DNA of 64,000 nt from Fulvivirga ulvae (GCF_021389975.1 NZ_CP089981.1:3621501-3685500), one strand, 5' to 3'; counted from the stretch's first letter, positions 8,585 through 17,013 are shown. The notes: generated by a model not told the origin, from the sequence alone. Made by a program: numbers and translations.

Positions 8585-8653
8585 GTAAATGGCGGTTATA
8601 TCCAACAAGCACAAAGCTAACGGTTGACTTCACACGGAAATTGGAAAAATCCG

Positions 8654-8667
8654 ACATTGTGCAATGT
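8654..8667. promoter_or_regulatory. Candidate operator dyad between cupin and Crp/Fnr genes
   Basis: The dyad ACATTG-TG-CAATGT (6-bp arms, 2-bp spacer) lies in the divergent intergenic region. Its symmetry and position fit an autoregulatory site for the adjacent Crp/Fnr-type regulator, but it is not the classical TTGAT-N4-ATCAA sequence. This is inference from symmetry and position only. Confidence 0.3.
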
Positions 8668-8753
8668 TAAATCTTGCCGGTCGGCATAATTTTACTTCGT
8701 AAAAGCAGAATGCCTAACTTAGAAGAACACAATTCATTCAAAACCCGGTTAAG

Positions 8754-9338
8754 ATGCACGACCCTCTGATCAATAGCTTTTTAAACTACTGGCCGTTGGA
8801 GGAACAGGCCGTACAAGCCCTTAAAAGCAAAGCCATAGGCGGTGCCTTAAAGAAGAAAGCCTTTGTTTTGAAGGAAGGTCAGGAGTGTAACCATTTTACT
8901 TTTGTGGTAAAAGGCTGCTTAAAGCTCTTCCATATAGATGAACAAGGTAATCAGCATAACCTGCAGTTTGCCACGGAGAATAGCTGGTTGGCAGACTACG
9001 GCAGCTTTTATGCCGAAGAACCCAGTGAATTAAACATTCAGGCACTTGAACCTACTGAAATTTTACAGATCGGGAAAAATGATCTTTTTGATCTCTACGA
9101 CAAATTCCCTGTTTTCGACAGAAATTTCAGGATCATTATCGAAAATGCTTTTATAGAACAGCAAAAGCGCCTTCTTCAAACTATCAGTTCCACTGCTGAG
9201 GAGCGTTATCTGTACTTTTTAAAGAAATATCCCGACCTGTACAATCGCATCTCCAATGTGCAGATTGCCTCATACATAGGAGTTACACCCGAGTTTTTGA
9301 GCACCATCAGAAAGAAAATTACCGGGAACAAAGTTTAA
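8754..9338 (+). CDS. Crp/Fnr-family transcriptional regulator
   Basis: A 194-aa regulator with an N-terminal cNMP-binding-like beta-roll (FTFVVKGCLKLFHIDEQG, then HNLQFATENSWLADYGSF) and a C-terminal winged helix (NVQIASYIGVTPEFLSTIRKK). It has no FNR cysteine cluster. It is divergent from the cupin gene and probably regulates it or itself. Bacteroidota commonly carry several such orphan Crp-like proteins near single enzymes; the ligand cannot be inferred. Confidence 0.87.
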   Translation: MHDPLINSFLNYWPLEEQAVQALKSKAIGGALKKKAFVLKEGQECNHFTFVVKGCLKLFHIDEQGNQHNLQFATENSWLADYGSFYAEEPSELNIQALEPTEILQIGKNDLFDLYDKFPVFDRNFRIIIENAFIEQQKRLLQTISSTAEERYLYFLKKYPDLYNRISNVQIASYIGVTPEFLSTIRKKITGNKV

Positions 9339-9429
9339 GATCATTTCTTAAACTATCTTATAGGTACGGCACCCCACGTCGTGGCATTTTTGTGTTATAA
9401 TTTATTGTTAATCATTAAATCAAAAACAT

Positions 9430-9804
9430 ATGTCAAATCCATTTTTAGGTTTACGAACCTGTATTTATCGTGTAAGTGATTTAAAAGCTGCAACCGAATG
9501 GTATAGCAAGGCCTTTCAAACCGAGCCTTACTTCAATGAGCCATTCTACGTTGGGTTTAATATCGCCGGTTATGAGCTGGGTTTGCTCCCGGAAGAAAAT
9601 GCACCCAAAACCAAAGCAGAAAGTGTAATGACCTATTGGGGCGTAAATGATGTGGAAAAGGAATACCAGAGATTTATCGGTTTAGGGGCTAAAGATTGTG
9701 AAAAACCACATAACGTGGGAGGGGAGCTGGTAGTAGGAGCTGTAAAAGACCCCTGGGACAATGTGATTGGGATCATTTATAATCCTGAATTTAAACTACC
9801 CTGA
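9430..9804 (+). CDS. VOC (glyoxalase/bleomycin-resistance) family protein
   Basis: A 124-aa vicinal-oxygen-chelate fold protein with one paired beta-alpha-beta3 module: GLRTCIYRVSDLKAATEWY at the N-terminus, then AYELGLL-like strands and a C-terminal KDPWDNVIGIIYNP, the standard closing motif. Members bind a divalent metal and isomerise, cleave or sequester small molecules; the typical metal-ligand set is incomplete, so a binding role is possible. It is followed 52 nt later by a WYL-type regulator on the same strand, suggesting a regulated pair. Confidence 0.82.
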   Translation: MSNPFLGLRTCIYRVSDLKAATEWYSKAFQTEPYFNEPFYVGFNIAGYELGLLPEENAPKTKAESVMTYWGVNDVEKEYQRFIGLGAKDCEKPHNVGGELVVGAVKDPWDNVIGIIYNPEFKLP

Positions 9805-9856
9805 TAATTAAATTGGCACGTTTGCCCTAATTTTACTGTCCAAATCACGGGCACTC

Positions 9857-10558
9857 ATGAACAGACTGGACAGAATTACAGCTACTTTAATCCACTTGCA
9901 GTCCAAACGGATGGTGATAGCCAAAGAAATGGCCGACAGGTTTGAAGTGAGCTTAAGAACGGTTTACAGGGACATAAAAACACTGCAGGAGGCCGGGGTG
10001 CCCATTGGCTCGGAAAACGGCGTGGGTTACTACCTCGTGGATGGCTATACACTGCCTCCGCTGATGATCACCGAAGAGGAAGCCAACGCCCTTGTGATAT
10101 CTGAAAAACTTCTGGCAAACTTTGCAGATAAATCCCTGAAAAAAGACCTCGAGTCTTTGCTTATCAAGGTCAAGGCCATATTAAGGAATTCCGAAAAGGA
10201 CAAAGTAGAAAAGCTGGAAAGCAGAATTGCCTTTTCCTCCAAGCCTGAAATAGTCGAGAACTCCTGGCTGTCCGTTGTTCAAAAGTGTATTACCCATGGT
10301 ACGGTTTTGCACATTAGCTATTCATCCATTGGTAAAAATGAAATTACCGAACGACAGATAGAGCCCCTGGCCATTTACTTTACCGGCAAATCGTGGGTGT
10401 TAATTGCCTTCTGCCGGTTAAGAAAGGCCCTGAGAGAGTTTCGCCTCGACCATATCGTCAAAGCCGTACCATTAACTGAAAAATATCACCACAAGACACC
10501 TTTTAGTATCAACGATTATTTCCAGGCACAAATAGAAAAATATTCCAAACCAAGTTGA
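9857..10558 (+). CDS. HTH/WYL-domain transcriptional regulator (YafY type)
   Basis: A 233-aa regulator with an N-terminal DeoR-like winged helix (RMVIAKEMADRFEVSLRTVY, RDIKTLQEAGVPIGSENG) and a central-to-C-terminal WYL-like domain (ILHISYSS-type strand, then IEPLAIYFTGKSWVLIAFC and REFRLDHI). WYL proteins usually act as repressors or activators that sense small ligands or nucleic acids. It follows the VOC gene and precedes a gene of unknown function, so one of these is the likely target. Family call is confident. Confidence 0.87.
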   Translation: MNRLDRITATLIHLQSKRMVIAKEMADRFEVSLRTVYRDIKTLQEAGVPIGSENGVGYYLVDGYTLPPLMITEEEANALVISEKLLANFADKSLKKDLESLLIKVKAILRNSEKDKVEKLESRIAFSSKPEIVENSWLSVVQKCITHGTVLHISYSSIGKNEITERQIEPLAIYFTGKSWVLIAFCRLRKALREFRLDHIVKAVPLTEKYHHKTPFSINDYFQAQIEKYSKPS

Positions 10559-10623
10559 CATAGGGCTGTCAATACCCACCATCACCTTTGGCATATTATT
10601 AATCTTTTAAAACAAAAAATAAT

Positions 10624-11250
10624 ATGATCAGAGTAAGTAATGAGCACCCGAAGGCAATGGAATTTACTTCATTCAAGCAAAAGGAAGGTGTAACAGATGA
10701 TGAGTTGATCAGAGCGGCTATGGCCTTTGAATCTGAATTTTTGACAAAGCAACCGGGAGTGATATTTCACTGCCTTGTACGCAATTTTTCCGGTGATTAT
10801 GCCAACGTACTTTTCGCCAAAGCCAAAGAAGACATCAGTAACCTTGAAAAAGCAGCCCGCAATGATCCTAATGCCGGGGCTTTTTTCGGTATGATCGATA
10901 TGGGTAGTGTAAAAATGACTACTCAGAGTATTGAGAAGGACTTTTCCGTACCTGCCCATTTTTCCTGTGTGGAATATGGCAGCTTCTCTTTGAAAAGCAA
11001 TGACTACGATACGCTACAGAGAGTTTCAGAAAGTATAGAGCGTGATTACCTCTCCCAATTTGAAAACACCCGGGCACATTTTGTAGGCAGGCAAAATGAA
11101 AACTTATATACAGAAGTAACCTTCGGAGCCACATTAGGGAAGACGAAAGAAGTATGTATGGGCTATATCGGCAACCCCATATGTCAGCCCATGCTCGATA
11201 TGGCTGATGAAAAAAGCATGCAGCTTGATTTCTGGTATGTGATCGCGTAG
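10624..11250 (+). CDS. Hypothetical protein with duplicated ferredoxin-like halves
   Basis: A 208-aa soluble protein with no signal peptide. Two halves (about residues 10-100 and 110-208) each show a beta-alpha-beta pattern (MEFTSFKQKEGVTDDELIRA; then SCVEYGSFSLKSNDYDTLQR), suggesting tandem dimeric alpha/beta-barrel (ABM-like) domains. No catalytic motif was recognised. It follows the WYL regulator with a 65-nt gap and is followed by a hairpin. Function unknown. Confidence 0.6.
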   Translation: MIRVSNEHPKAMEFTSFKQKEGVTDDELIRAAMAFESEFLTKQPGVIFHCLVRNFSGDYANVLFAKAKEDISNLEKAARNDPNAGAFFGMIDMGSVKMTTQSIEKDFSVPAHFSCVEYGSFSLKSNDYDTLQRVSESIERDYLSQFENTRAHFVGRQNENLYTEVTFGATLGKTKEVCMGYIGNPICQPMLDMADEKSMQLDFWYVIA

Positions 11251-11267
11251 ATTAACGCTGACAATTT

Positions 11268-11300
11268 AAACTTCCGGAGCCTTCCGGGCTTCGGAAGTTT
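11268..11300 (+). terminator. Hairpin downstream of the duplicated-fold gene
   Basis: Perfect 9-base arms AAACTTCCG and CGGAAGTTT enclose a GC-rich loop, 17 nt after the stop codon of the upstream gene. The U-tract is weak, so termination strength is uncertain. Confidence 0.5.
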
Positions 11301-11332
11301 AGAGGAATTTCAGGAAGCTTTAAAAAGAACCA

Positions 11333-12409
11333 ATGGATCTGAAAGAAATAGCCACCAAAAGGTTGGCTGGTCAGCAAATACAGAATTCGGCTTACCGGAG
11401 CGCTCGTGAGGTGGTAGCTTATATGGGAGCTATGCAGGCGCAGGATTTTGCGATGTCTAAATGGGCGGTAGGTTTACGCTGTTCACAAACACTGGAGCAG
11501 GTAGAAGCTGCCATAGATAAAGGTGAGATTATCCGTACCCATCTGCTCAGGCCCACATGGCACCTGGTGGCAGCCGAAGATCTTCATTGGATACTAGAGC
11601 TTACAGCGCCGCAACTATTATCATCAATGAACTCCCGGCACCGGCAGTTGGAACTGGATGCAAAAATCATTAACAAAAGTAACGATATCATTGTCAATGC
11701 CCTCGCCGACAAGGAGTACCTGACCCGCGAAGAACTGGTGAAAGAGATTTCAGATTCAGGGATTGCTGTAGATGCCAACCGTTCCTCGCACCTTTTGTTC
11801 TTAGCCGAGCAGGAAGCCCTCATTTGCAGTGGAAGGTCAATAGGAAATAAGACAACCTATGCACTGCTGTCCCGGCGCGTAGAGCGCAAACGAACATTGA
11901 CGCGTGAAGAAGCACTTGCCGAACTTACTCTCAGGTACTTCAAAAGCCACGGCCCCGCCACCCTGCAAGACTTCATCTGGTGGTCAGGCCTGTTGATCAC
12001 TGACGCAAAAAAAGGTTTTGAAATGGTAAAGAAGGATTTGGATTCGGTAGTTAATGACGAAGAAACCTACTGGTTTGCAGAGGAGCATACACTAAATAAA
12101 ATTAACCCCGGTCTTCATCTCATACCGGCCTTTGACGAGTTCATCATCAGCTACAAAGACCGGAGAGCGATGCTCAACGAAAGACATCAGCAAAAAGTAA
12201 TCTCAAAAAACGGTATATTCTGGCCCGTAGTAGTGGTGGACGGACAAGTTGCCGGTTTATGGAGGCGGACTATAAAAAAAGATAAAGTACATGTAGAGGT
12301 AGATTTCTTCAAACGGGTTTCTAAACAGGTGAAGAAGGAAACAGAAGAAAAAGCCCGCGAATTCGGCAAATTCCTGAGCAAGCAAGTCAATGTTGCCTAT
12401 AAAGAGTAG
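11333..12409 (+). CDS. Winged-helix DNA-binding (HTH_42) protein, AlkZ/YcaQ-like DNA glycosylase family
   Basis: A 358-aa protein of the tandem winged-helix HTH_42 family. The N-terminus has the conserved AREVVAYMGAMQAQDF, containing a Gln-x-Gln (QAQ) at the position where AlkZ-type DNA glycosylases carry their catalytic QxQ motif. Further landmarks are IRTHLLRPTWHLVAAEDL and PAFDEFIISYKDR, which are typical of the family. AlkZ proteins unhook interstrand crosslinks or remove bulky alkyl adducts, so a repair or self-resistance role is plausible. It appears monocistronic. Family call strong; enzymatic activity inferred. Confidence 0.83.
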   Translation: MDLKEIATKRLAGQQIQNSAYRSAREVVAYMGAMQAQDFAMSKWAVGLRCSQTLEQVEAAIDKGEIIRTHLLRPTWHLVAAEDLHWILELTAPQLLSSMNSRHRQLELDAKIINKSNDIIVNALADKEYLTREELVKEISDSGIAVDANRSSHLLFLAEQEALICSGRSIGNKTTYALLSRRVERKRTLTREEALAELTLRYFKSHGPATLQDFIWWSGLLITDAKKGFEMVKKDLDSVVNDEETYWFAEEHTLNKINPGLHLIPAFDEFIISYKDRRAMLNERHQQKVISKNGIFWPVVVVDGQVAGLWRRTIKKDKVHVEVDFFKRVSKQVKKETEEKAREFGKFLSKQVNVAYKE

Positions 12410-12428
12410 AAGCTAACCCGAATATTAC

Positions 12429-12561
12429 CGTCATCACGAGGAGGCACGACGAAGTGATTCCCCCATTCGGAGGCACAAAATGAATTATCAATTAGGATCA
12501 CGTTTGTACAACCAAATAAGGAGACCTCTTCTTCGTTCTTACCTCTCTCATCGCGATGACG
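12429..12561. repeat. Inverted-repeat-bounded intergenic element
   Basis: The segment is bounded by CGTCATCACGA at 12429 and its near-complement TCGCGATGACG ending at 12561 (one mismatch). Internal GC-rich text (GAGGCACGACGAAGTGATTC) looks like the non-coding dispersed repeats common between genes of Bacteroidota. No reading frame of note lies within it. Only one copy is in this window, so its repetitive nature needs a genome-wide search. Confidence 0.45.
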
Positions 12562-12568
12562 ATAAAGA

Positions 12569-12600
12569 TTTGCAGCAGTCAAATTTTACAGTTATTTTTG
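12569..12600 (+). promoter_or_regulatory. Candidate Bacteroidota-type promoter of the glutathione peroxidase gene
   Basis: TTTG at 12569-12572 and TATTTTTG at 12593-12600 match the Bacteroidota -33 (TTTG) and -7 (TAnnTTTG) boxes with a 20-base spacer, 41 bp before the gpx start codon. OhrR encoded downstream could act here. Confidence 0.5.
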
Positions 12601-12641
12601 TCGTGTACGATATAATCATGAAAGATATAAATAAGTAACTT

Positions 12642-13121
12642 ATGAATTTTTACGATTTGAATGTAAAGACACCTCAAGGCAAGACTATTGAAATGAGTGA
12701 CCTGAAAGGCAAGGCAGTTTTAATTGTCAATACAGCAACTAAGTGTGGTCTGGCGCCCCAGTTTGATGGGCTGGAAGCTTTGCATCAGCAGTATAAAGAT
12801 CAGGGGCTTGTGGTATTGGGTTTTCCATGCAATCAGTTTAGGGACCAGGAGCCCGAAACCAATGATACAGTGGAGGAAAGCTGCAGGATCAACTTTGGTG
12901 TTACCTTCCAACTCACTGAGAAAGTAGATGTAAATGGTGAAAATACCCATCCGGTTTTTGCTTACCTTAAAAAGCAGCTAGGCGGCCTGTTTGGAAGCGG
13001 GATCAAATGGAATTTCACCAAATTCCTGGTAACTCCCGAGGGCAAGCCTTACAAAAGATACGCCCCAACTACCAAGCCGGCTAAAATTGAAAAAGACATC
13101 AAAAAATTGCTGAAAGTTTAA
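12642..13121 (+). CDS. Glutathione-peroxidase family thiol peroxidase
   Basis: A 159-aa GPx-fold peroxidase that reduces hydrogen peroxide or organic/lipid hydroperoxides, probably with thioredoxin as reductant in this phylum. The active site reads NTATKCGLAPQF (peroxidatic Cys at about residue 35, in place of selenocysteine), with the conserved GFPCNQF and WNFTKFLV supplying the rest of the Gln/Trp/Asn tetrad. The start is the ATG behind the promoter-like site. The stop overlaps the ATG of the ohrR gene (TAATG), so the peroxidase and its likely sensor are co-transcribed. Confidence 0.93.
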   Translation: MNFYDLNVKTPQGKTIEMSDLKGKAVLIVNTATKCGLAPQFDGLEALHQQYKDQGLVVLGFPCNQFRDQEPETNDTVEESCRINFGVTFQLTEKVDVNGENTHPVFAYLKKQLGGLFGSGIKWNFTKFLVTPEGKPYKRYAPTTKPAKIEKDIKKLLKV

Positions 13122-13552
13122 TGAAAGAAAAGAGTCATCTGCTTTTAAAGGAGCAATTGTGCTTCCCCATATATGCAACATCACGGATGGTGACGCGTCT
13201 GTATCAACCCTGGCTGGACAAGCTGGGCCTGACCTACCCGCAATACCTTGTCATGCTGGTATTGTGGGAGGAGCAGAAGCTTACCGTAAGCCAATTGTGT
13301 AAGCGCCTTTACCTGAATACCAATACTGTTACGCCCCTGCTCAAAAAGCTGCGTGACAAAGGCCTGGTAGCAAAGGAACGCTCAACGGAAGATGAAAGAA
13401 CCGTGTATATTGAACTCACCCAAAAAGGAGATGAGCTGCAGGCACTGGCAGAGGAGATTCCCGCCAATCTGGTAGAAGCCATCGATATGCCCCTGGAAGA
13501 ACTGAAGCAGATGCGGGAACTGATGTGGAAATTCTTATCAAAATTTGACTGA
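13121..13552 (+). CDS. ohrR: OhrR-type MarR-family peroxide-sensing regulator
   Basis: A 143-aa MarR-family repressor. The N-terminal LLLKEQLCFPIYATSR carries the reactive Cys (residue 14) at the position used by OhrR to sense organic hydroperoxides. The winged helix follows (LTVSQLCKRLYLNTNTVTPL, then LRDKGLVAKERS and DERTVYIELTQKG). Overlap with the peroxidase gene by one base strongly suggests autoregulation of a gpx-ohrR unit. Usually OhrR controls ohr; here the partner is a GPx-type enzyme. Confidence 0.87.
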   Translation: MKEKSHLLLKEQLCFPIYATSRMVTRLYQPWLDKLGLTYPQYLVMLVLWEEQKLTVSQLCKRLYLNTNTVTPLLKKLRDKGLVAKERSTEDERTVYIELTQKGDELQALAEEIPANLVEAIDMPLEELKQMRELMWKFLSKFD

Positions 13553-13730
13553 CAATACCCCGGGTACCGGTTGCCGCGTTGCCATGCATGGCTTCATTTG
13601 ATCCGGTATTTCATTTTTTGCGTGAAAGGTTTAGTATTTCACATAACCTTCTTTATCTTTAGCGATCTATATGCGCAATCTGCCCTGTTGTGCATTTTAA
13701 ATCATTATTTATCATAAAAATTACGCACCA

Positions 13731-14246
13731 ATGAAATTACACATTGTAGGGGCACTGTTATCTGTTGCCCTGTTATCTTGCAACGCAAAAAATGAAACGC
13801 AATCAACACTTGAAAATCAGTCTGCCAGTGACGTTAAGCCTGTTGAAAGTGAACAACCGGCAGTAACCGGCACCTGGAAACTGCTCCATGCCCGGATAGT
13901 AAAGCAGGGAGATACCACCTACACTGATTATACCCAGGGAAAGGAAGCTTTCAAGATGCTGAACGGTACGCACTTTTCATTTTTTCAACATGACCTTAGC
14001 CAGGGCAAAGATTCTGCAACTGCGGTATTTGTATCCGGTGCCGGCAGGTATACCCTTGAGGGAAACCACTATACTGAGTACCTGGACTATTGCACCTACA
14101 GGCCTGCTGAAAATCATAAGTTTGAATTTGACCTTACTATAAAAGGAGATACCCTTATTCAAAGCGGTTTCGAAAAACTGGAGTCAGATGAATTTGGTGT
14201 CCACAACACCGAAACATACGTTAAGGTCAGCGAAACAGCGGGCTGA
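13731..14246 (+). CDS. Lipocalin-like lipoprotein
   Basis: A 171-aa exported lipoprotein: signal peptide MKLHIVGALLSVALLSC with the lipidated Cys, an Asn/Ser/Glu-rich linker, then a beta-rich domain starting VTGTWKLLHARI. This 'GTW' opening followed by repeated strands with HFSFFQH and GAGRYTLEGNHYTEY resembles the DUF4488/lipocalin-like proteins common in this phylum. A small-molecule or lipid carrier role is possible. It appears to be a single-gene unit followed by a strong hairpin. Confidence 0.7.
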   Translation: MKLHIVGALLSVALLSCNAKNETQSTLENQSASDVKPVESEQPAVTGTWKLLHARIVKQGDTTYTDYTQGKEAFKMLNGTHFSFFQHDLSQGKDSATAVFVSGAGRYTLEGNHYTEYLDYCTYRPAENHKFEFDLTIKGDTLIQSGFEKLESDEFGVHNTETYVKVSETAG

Positions 14247-14270
14247 TAGATGATTTTGCCTCTCAAGGGC

Positions 14271-14307
14271 AGATGGCCGGTGTTTTTATTAAAACTTCCG
14301 GCCATCT
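14271..14307. terminator. Perfect 10-bp hairpin after the lipoprotein gene
   Basis: The arms AGATGGCCGG and CCGGCCATCT pair perfectly across a T/A-rich 17-base loop, 24 nt past the lipoprotein stop and just upstream of the next gene's start. It lacks a following T-tract, so it may terminate inefficiently or shape the leader of the next mRNA. Confidence 0.5.
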
Positions 14308-14326
14308 CCTGACGTTTAACGCTGAC

Positions 14327-14803
14327 ATGAAGATAATTGAAAGCACAAAGGGAGATTTCCTCATCTCCACGGATAAAGCCAGGCTTGATATAGAGGCCAT
14401 CCATGATTTTCTTTCCCGTGAGTCCGGTTGGAGCAATGGTATTCCTCTTGAAAGAGTGAAGCTTTCTATAGAAAACTCGCTGGCCATAGGCATATATGAC
14501 CGGGACAAGCTCATAGCTTTTGCCCGTGTTATTTCTGATTTTTCCACCATCGCCTATCTGGGAGATGTGTTTGTGCTCAAAACATACCGAGGCATGGGCC
14601 TGAGCAATTGGCTGATGCAATTTATCGTGGAACACCCCAACCTACAGGGGCTAAGGCGCTGGATACTACTTACGGACACGGCCCCCTGGCTTTATAAAAA
14701 GTATGGGTTCGAACCCCTGAAAAAACCCGAGCTGTATATGGAAAAACATAACCCGGATGTTTATAGGGTAAATAATGGTGATGTTGAAAGAGTGAACCCT
14801 TAA
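14327..14803 (+). CDS. GNAT-family N-acetyltransferase
   Basis: A 158-aa GNAT enzyme. The ATG at 14327 (MKIIESTKGDFLIS) is preferred over an upstream in-frame start that would run through the hairpin. The acetyl-CoA loop appears as VLKTYRGMGLSNWLMQFI (an R/Q-x-x-G-x-G/A variant), followed by the closing WLYKKYGFEPL. The substrate is unknown. It is followed 52 nt later by the arylamine N-acetyltransferase gene, so both may form a small acetylation unit, although the link is only positional. Confidence 0.85.
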   Translation: MKIIESTKGDFLISTDKARLDIEAIHDFLSRESGWSNGIPLERVKLSIENSLAIGIYDRDKLIAFARVISDFSTIAYLGDVFVLKTYRGMGLSNWLMQFIVEHPNLQGLRRWILLTDTAPWLYKKYGFEPLKKPELYMEKHNPDVYRVNNGDVERVNP

Positions 14804-14855
14804 GGAATACCCACGTAAAACCTTATAATTGTTCACCTTTTTAGCTTTATACCCC

Positions 14856-15632
14856 ATGAATAAAGAAGAATACTTAAACAAGATCGGCTATGAGGGAGCG
14901 TTGGAGCCTACCCTTGAAGTGTTAAAACACTTGCAGAAAGCGCATCTTTTGAATATACCCTTTGAGAACCTTGATATACACTTTGGCCATTACATCGAAC
15001 TTGATGTAGATAAAATTTACCGTAAGGTTGTGGGCAGTAACCGTGGAGGCTTTTGTTATGAGCTTAATGGGCTTTTTTATGAGTTGCTTGTGGCTTTGGG
15101 CTATAAAACAAAACGCATTTCAGCCAGGGTATTTGATAGTAAAAAGGGTTATTCCAAAGAATATGACCATTTGGCTATCATCGTGGAAATTAATGGGGAT
15201 GAATATCTGACCGATGTAGGCTTTGGGGAATTTACTTTTGCTCCTTTGAAAATGGAGCCCGATAGCATCCAGCACGATGAGCGCGGAAACTTTATGGTTG
15301 ATATGCTGGATGAAAATTGGTTTCGTATAAGCAAAATAGAAGGTAAGCAAGTCGTGCCCCAGTACATTTTTAAAAATATCGACAGGGCCTTCAGTGAGTT
15401 TAGCGAAATGTGTCAGTATCATCAGACGAGTCCTGAGTCGCATTTCACTCAAAAAAGGTTGATTTCACGGCCTACCGAAAATGGAAGGATCACCATAACC
15501 GGTAACAGGCTTAAAATTAAAGCAGGGGAGGAGGTAACAGAAACCGGGCTTGAGGATGAGGCCGCATTCGACCGTGAGCTATGGCACCACTTCGGAGTGA
15601 GGATTAAAAAAGCGCCAGCCAGGGCCCGCTAA
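14856..15632 (+). CDS. nat: Arylamine N-acetyltransferase
   Basis: A 258-aa NAT-family enzyme that transfers acetyl from acetyl-CoA to arylamines, hydrazines or, in biosynthetic relatives, forms amides. The catalytic triad is intact: Cys67 in RGGFCYELNG, His105 in YDHLAIIVE and Asp120 in LTDVGFGEF. The ATG at 14856 gives the usual N-terminus (MNKEEYLNKIGYEG); an in-frame earlier start only adds a hydrophobic leader. No polyketide genes are nearby, so a detoxification role is the default. Confidence 0.92.
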   Translation: MNKEEYLNKIGYEGALEPTLEVLKHLQKAHLLNIPFENLDIHFGHYIELDVDKIYRKVVGSNRGGFCYELNGLFYELLVALGYKTKRISARVFDSKKGYSKEYDHLAIIVEINGDEYLTDVGFGEFTFAPLKMEPDSIQHDERGNFMVDMLDENWFRISKIEGKQVVPQYIFKNIDRAFSEFSEMCQYHQTSPESHFTQKRLISRPTENGRITITGNRLKIKAGEEVTETGLEDEAAFDRELWHHFGVRIKKAPARAR

Positions 15633-15758
15633 TTGAGCGATAAATTTCCATAGCTAATTTTACAATATTCCATTTTCTGACTTCAAAAAGCCTGTCAGGT
15701 AATTGCAAAACGGAGAATATTTCTCAGTATATTGTATCCGTATCAAACCCCAGAGATC

Positions 15759-16119
15759 ATGGCATATAACGAGCACTTGGCTGAGCGTATCCATCAGGTA
15801 TTCAGGGAAAAGCATGTTGCGGTAGAGGAAAAAAAGATGATGGGCGGGTGTTGCTTTCTCATGAACGATAAGATGTGCATTGGTCTTGACACGGATAAAA
15901 ATACAGGCAAAGACCGTCTGATGGCGCGTGTGGGGCCTGAGGCCGAAGCAGAAGCCCTGAAGAAAACAGGTAGCAAACCCATGGATTTTTACTGGCCGCC
16001 CCATGAAAGGTTATGTATTTGTGGATCCCGAAGGCTTTGATATGGATGAAGACCTGGAATACTGGGTTCAAAAGACCATAGATTTCAACCCTTTCGCCAA
16101 GAGCAGCAAAAAGAAATAA
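15759..16119 (+). pseudogene. TfoX N-terminal-domain protein, broken by a 1-base insertion
   Basis: The N-terminal part (MAYNEHLAERIHQVF... VEEKKMMGGCCFLMNDKM) belongs to the TfoX_N family of small proteins. At 15986-15990 the run TTTTT shifts the frame so that translation would end in an unrelated tail at 16040. Removing one T gives DFTGRPMKGYVFVDPEGFDM and continues to a normal C-terminus (FNPFAKSSKKK) with a stop at 16117-16119, ~119 aa in total. This is a fresh lesion or a homopolymer sequencing error. Function of the family outside TfoX competence regulators is unclear. Confidence 0.82.
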
Positions 16120-16187
16120 AATTTTACTTACTGAATATATCACTTCTGAAATTTCAAAATCTTTGGAAGTCTGACCAGAATATAGTT

Positions 16188-16424
16188 ATGAAAAAATATA
16201 TGGTAGTTGAAAGGTTTAAACCCGGATGCTTCAACAAAGTTTATGACAGGTTTAATGAAAAGGGAAGGATGCTTCCCGAAGGCTTGCACTACCTCAACTC
16301 ATGGGTAAATGAAAAGGAAAGTATATGCTTTCAACTGATGGAAACCAACGATGAGTCACTGTTTAAATTATGGATCGGTAAGTGGGCGGATTACACTGAT
16401 TTTGAGGTGTTTCCAATTGATTGA
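16188..16424 (+). CDS. Small DUF3303-like protein
   Basis: A 78-aa protein beginning MKKYMVVERFKPGCFNKVYD and ending with FKLWIGKWADYTDFEVFPID. The pattern (MVVERF..., then L..W...W.DL..FE..P) matches the DUF3303 family of small stress-responsive alpha/beta proteins. It probably has a dimeric alpha/beta-barrel fold. It follows the TfoX remnant on the same strand; function unknown. Confidence 0.7.
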   Translation: MKKYMVVERFKPGCFNKVYDRFNEKGRMLPEGLHYLNSWVNEKESICFQLMETNDESLFKLWIGKWADYTDFEVFPID

Positions 16425-16504
16425 TTCAGGAGAATTTGTCTGTTACGTCTTTACAACCATTTTGTCATTTAAGGTGTCTTTAGATTTACTGAAAACCAAG
16501 CATT

Positions 16505-16999
16505 ATGAAAAACCTAAACAACGTAATTTTTCTGCTTCTTTTAGTAGCAGCAATAGCAGTTTCCTGTAAAGATGATGACGTAGATTGCTGTACCATTGTG
16601 GACACCACCGTCATTATGAAGTTTGTAGATGAGAATGGAGTAAACCTGCTCAATGATATTGCTGAGGATGGCATTGAACCGGCAGGTATTGTACTTTACT
16701 ATAGAGTGAACGGACAATGGGAAGAGTACTTTGAAGCCAATCTGGATGCACCGAAGGGCTACCTGACTACTGAAGAATCCGGCGATGCATTTTTTATCTT
16801 ATACACCGATCCCGGCTACTCTGAAAACAACATCACTGAAATAAAAATACAATTTACTGAAGACTTGTCAGGCATCTTAAAAGCCGAATTTACCCGAAGC
16901 GGAAGCAATGTCACCTGCACAAAAGTCTGGTACGACGACGAACTGAAATGGGACCAGTCCAGCCAAAGTGAGCGGTCTTTTGTAGTTGAATTGAGGTAG
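16505..16999 (+). CDS. Putative lipoprotein
   Basis: A 164-aa exported lipoprotein with signal peptide MKNLNNVIFLLLLVAAIAVSC, acidic KDDDVD after the lipid Cys (a surface-export-like signal in Bacteroidota), and a beta-rich domain (TVIMKFVDENGVNLL, GIVLYYRVNGQWEEYFEAN). It may have an immunoglobulin-like fold. No catalytic motif was recognised. It ends at a strong bidirectional terminator. Confidence 0.75.
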   Translation: MKNLNNVIFLLLLVAAIAVSCKDDDVDCCTIVDTTVIMKFVDENGVNLLNDIAEDGIEPAGIVLYYRVNGQWEEYFEANLDAPKGYLTTEESGDAFFILYTDPGYSENNITEIKIQFTEDLSGILKAEFTRSGSNVTCTKVWYDDELKWDQSSQSERSFVVELR

Positions 17000-17013
17000 A
17001 GACCTTCAATAAG

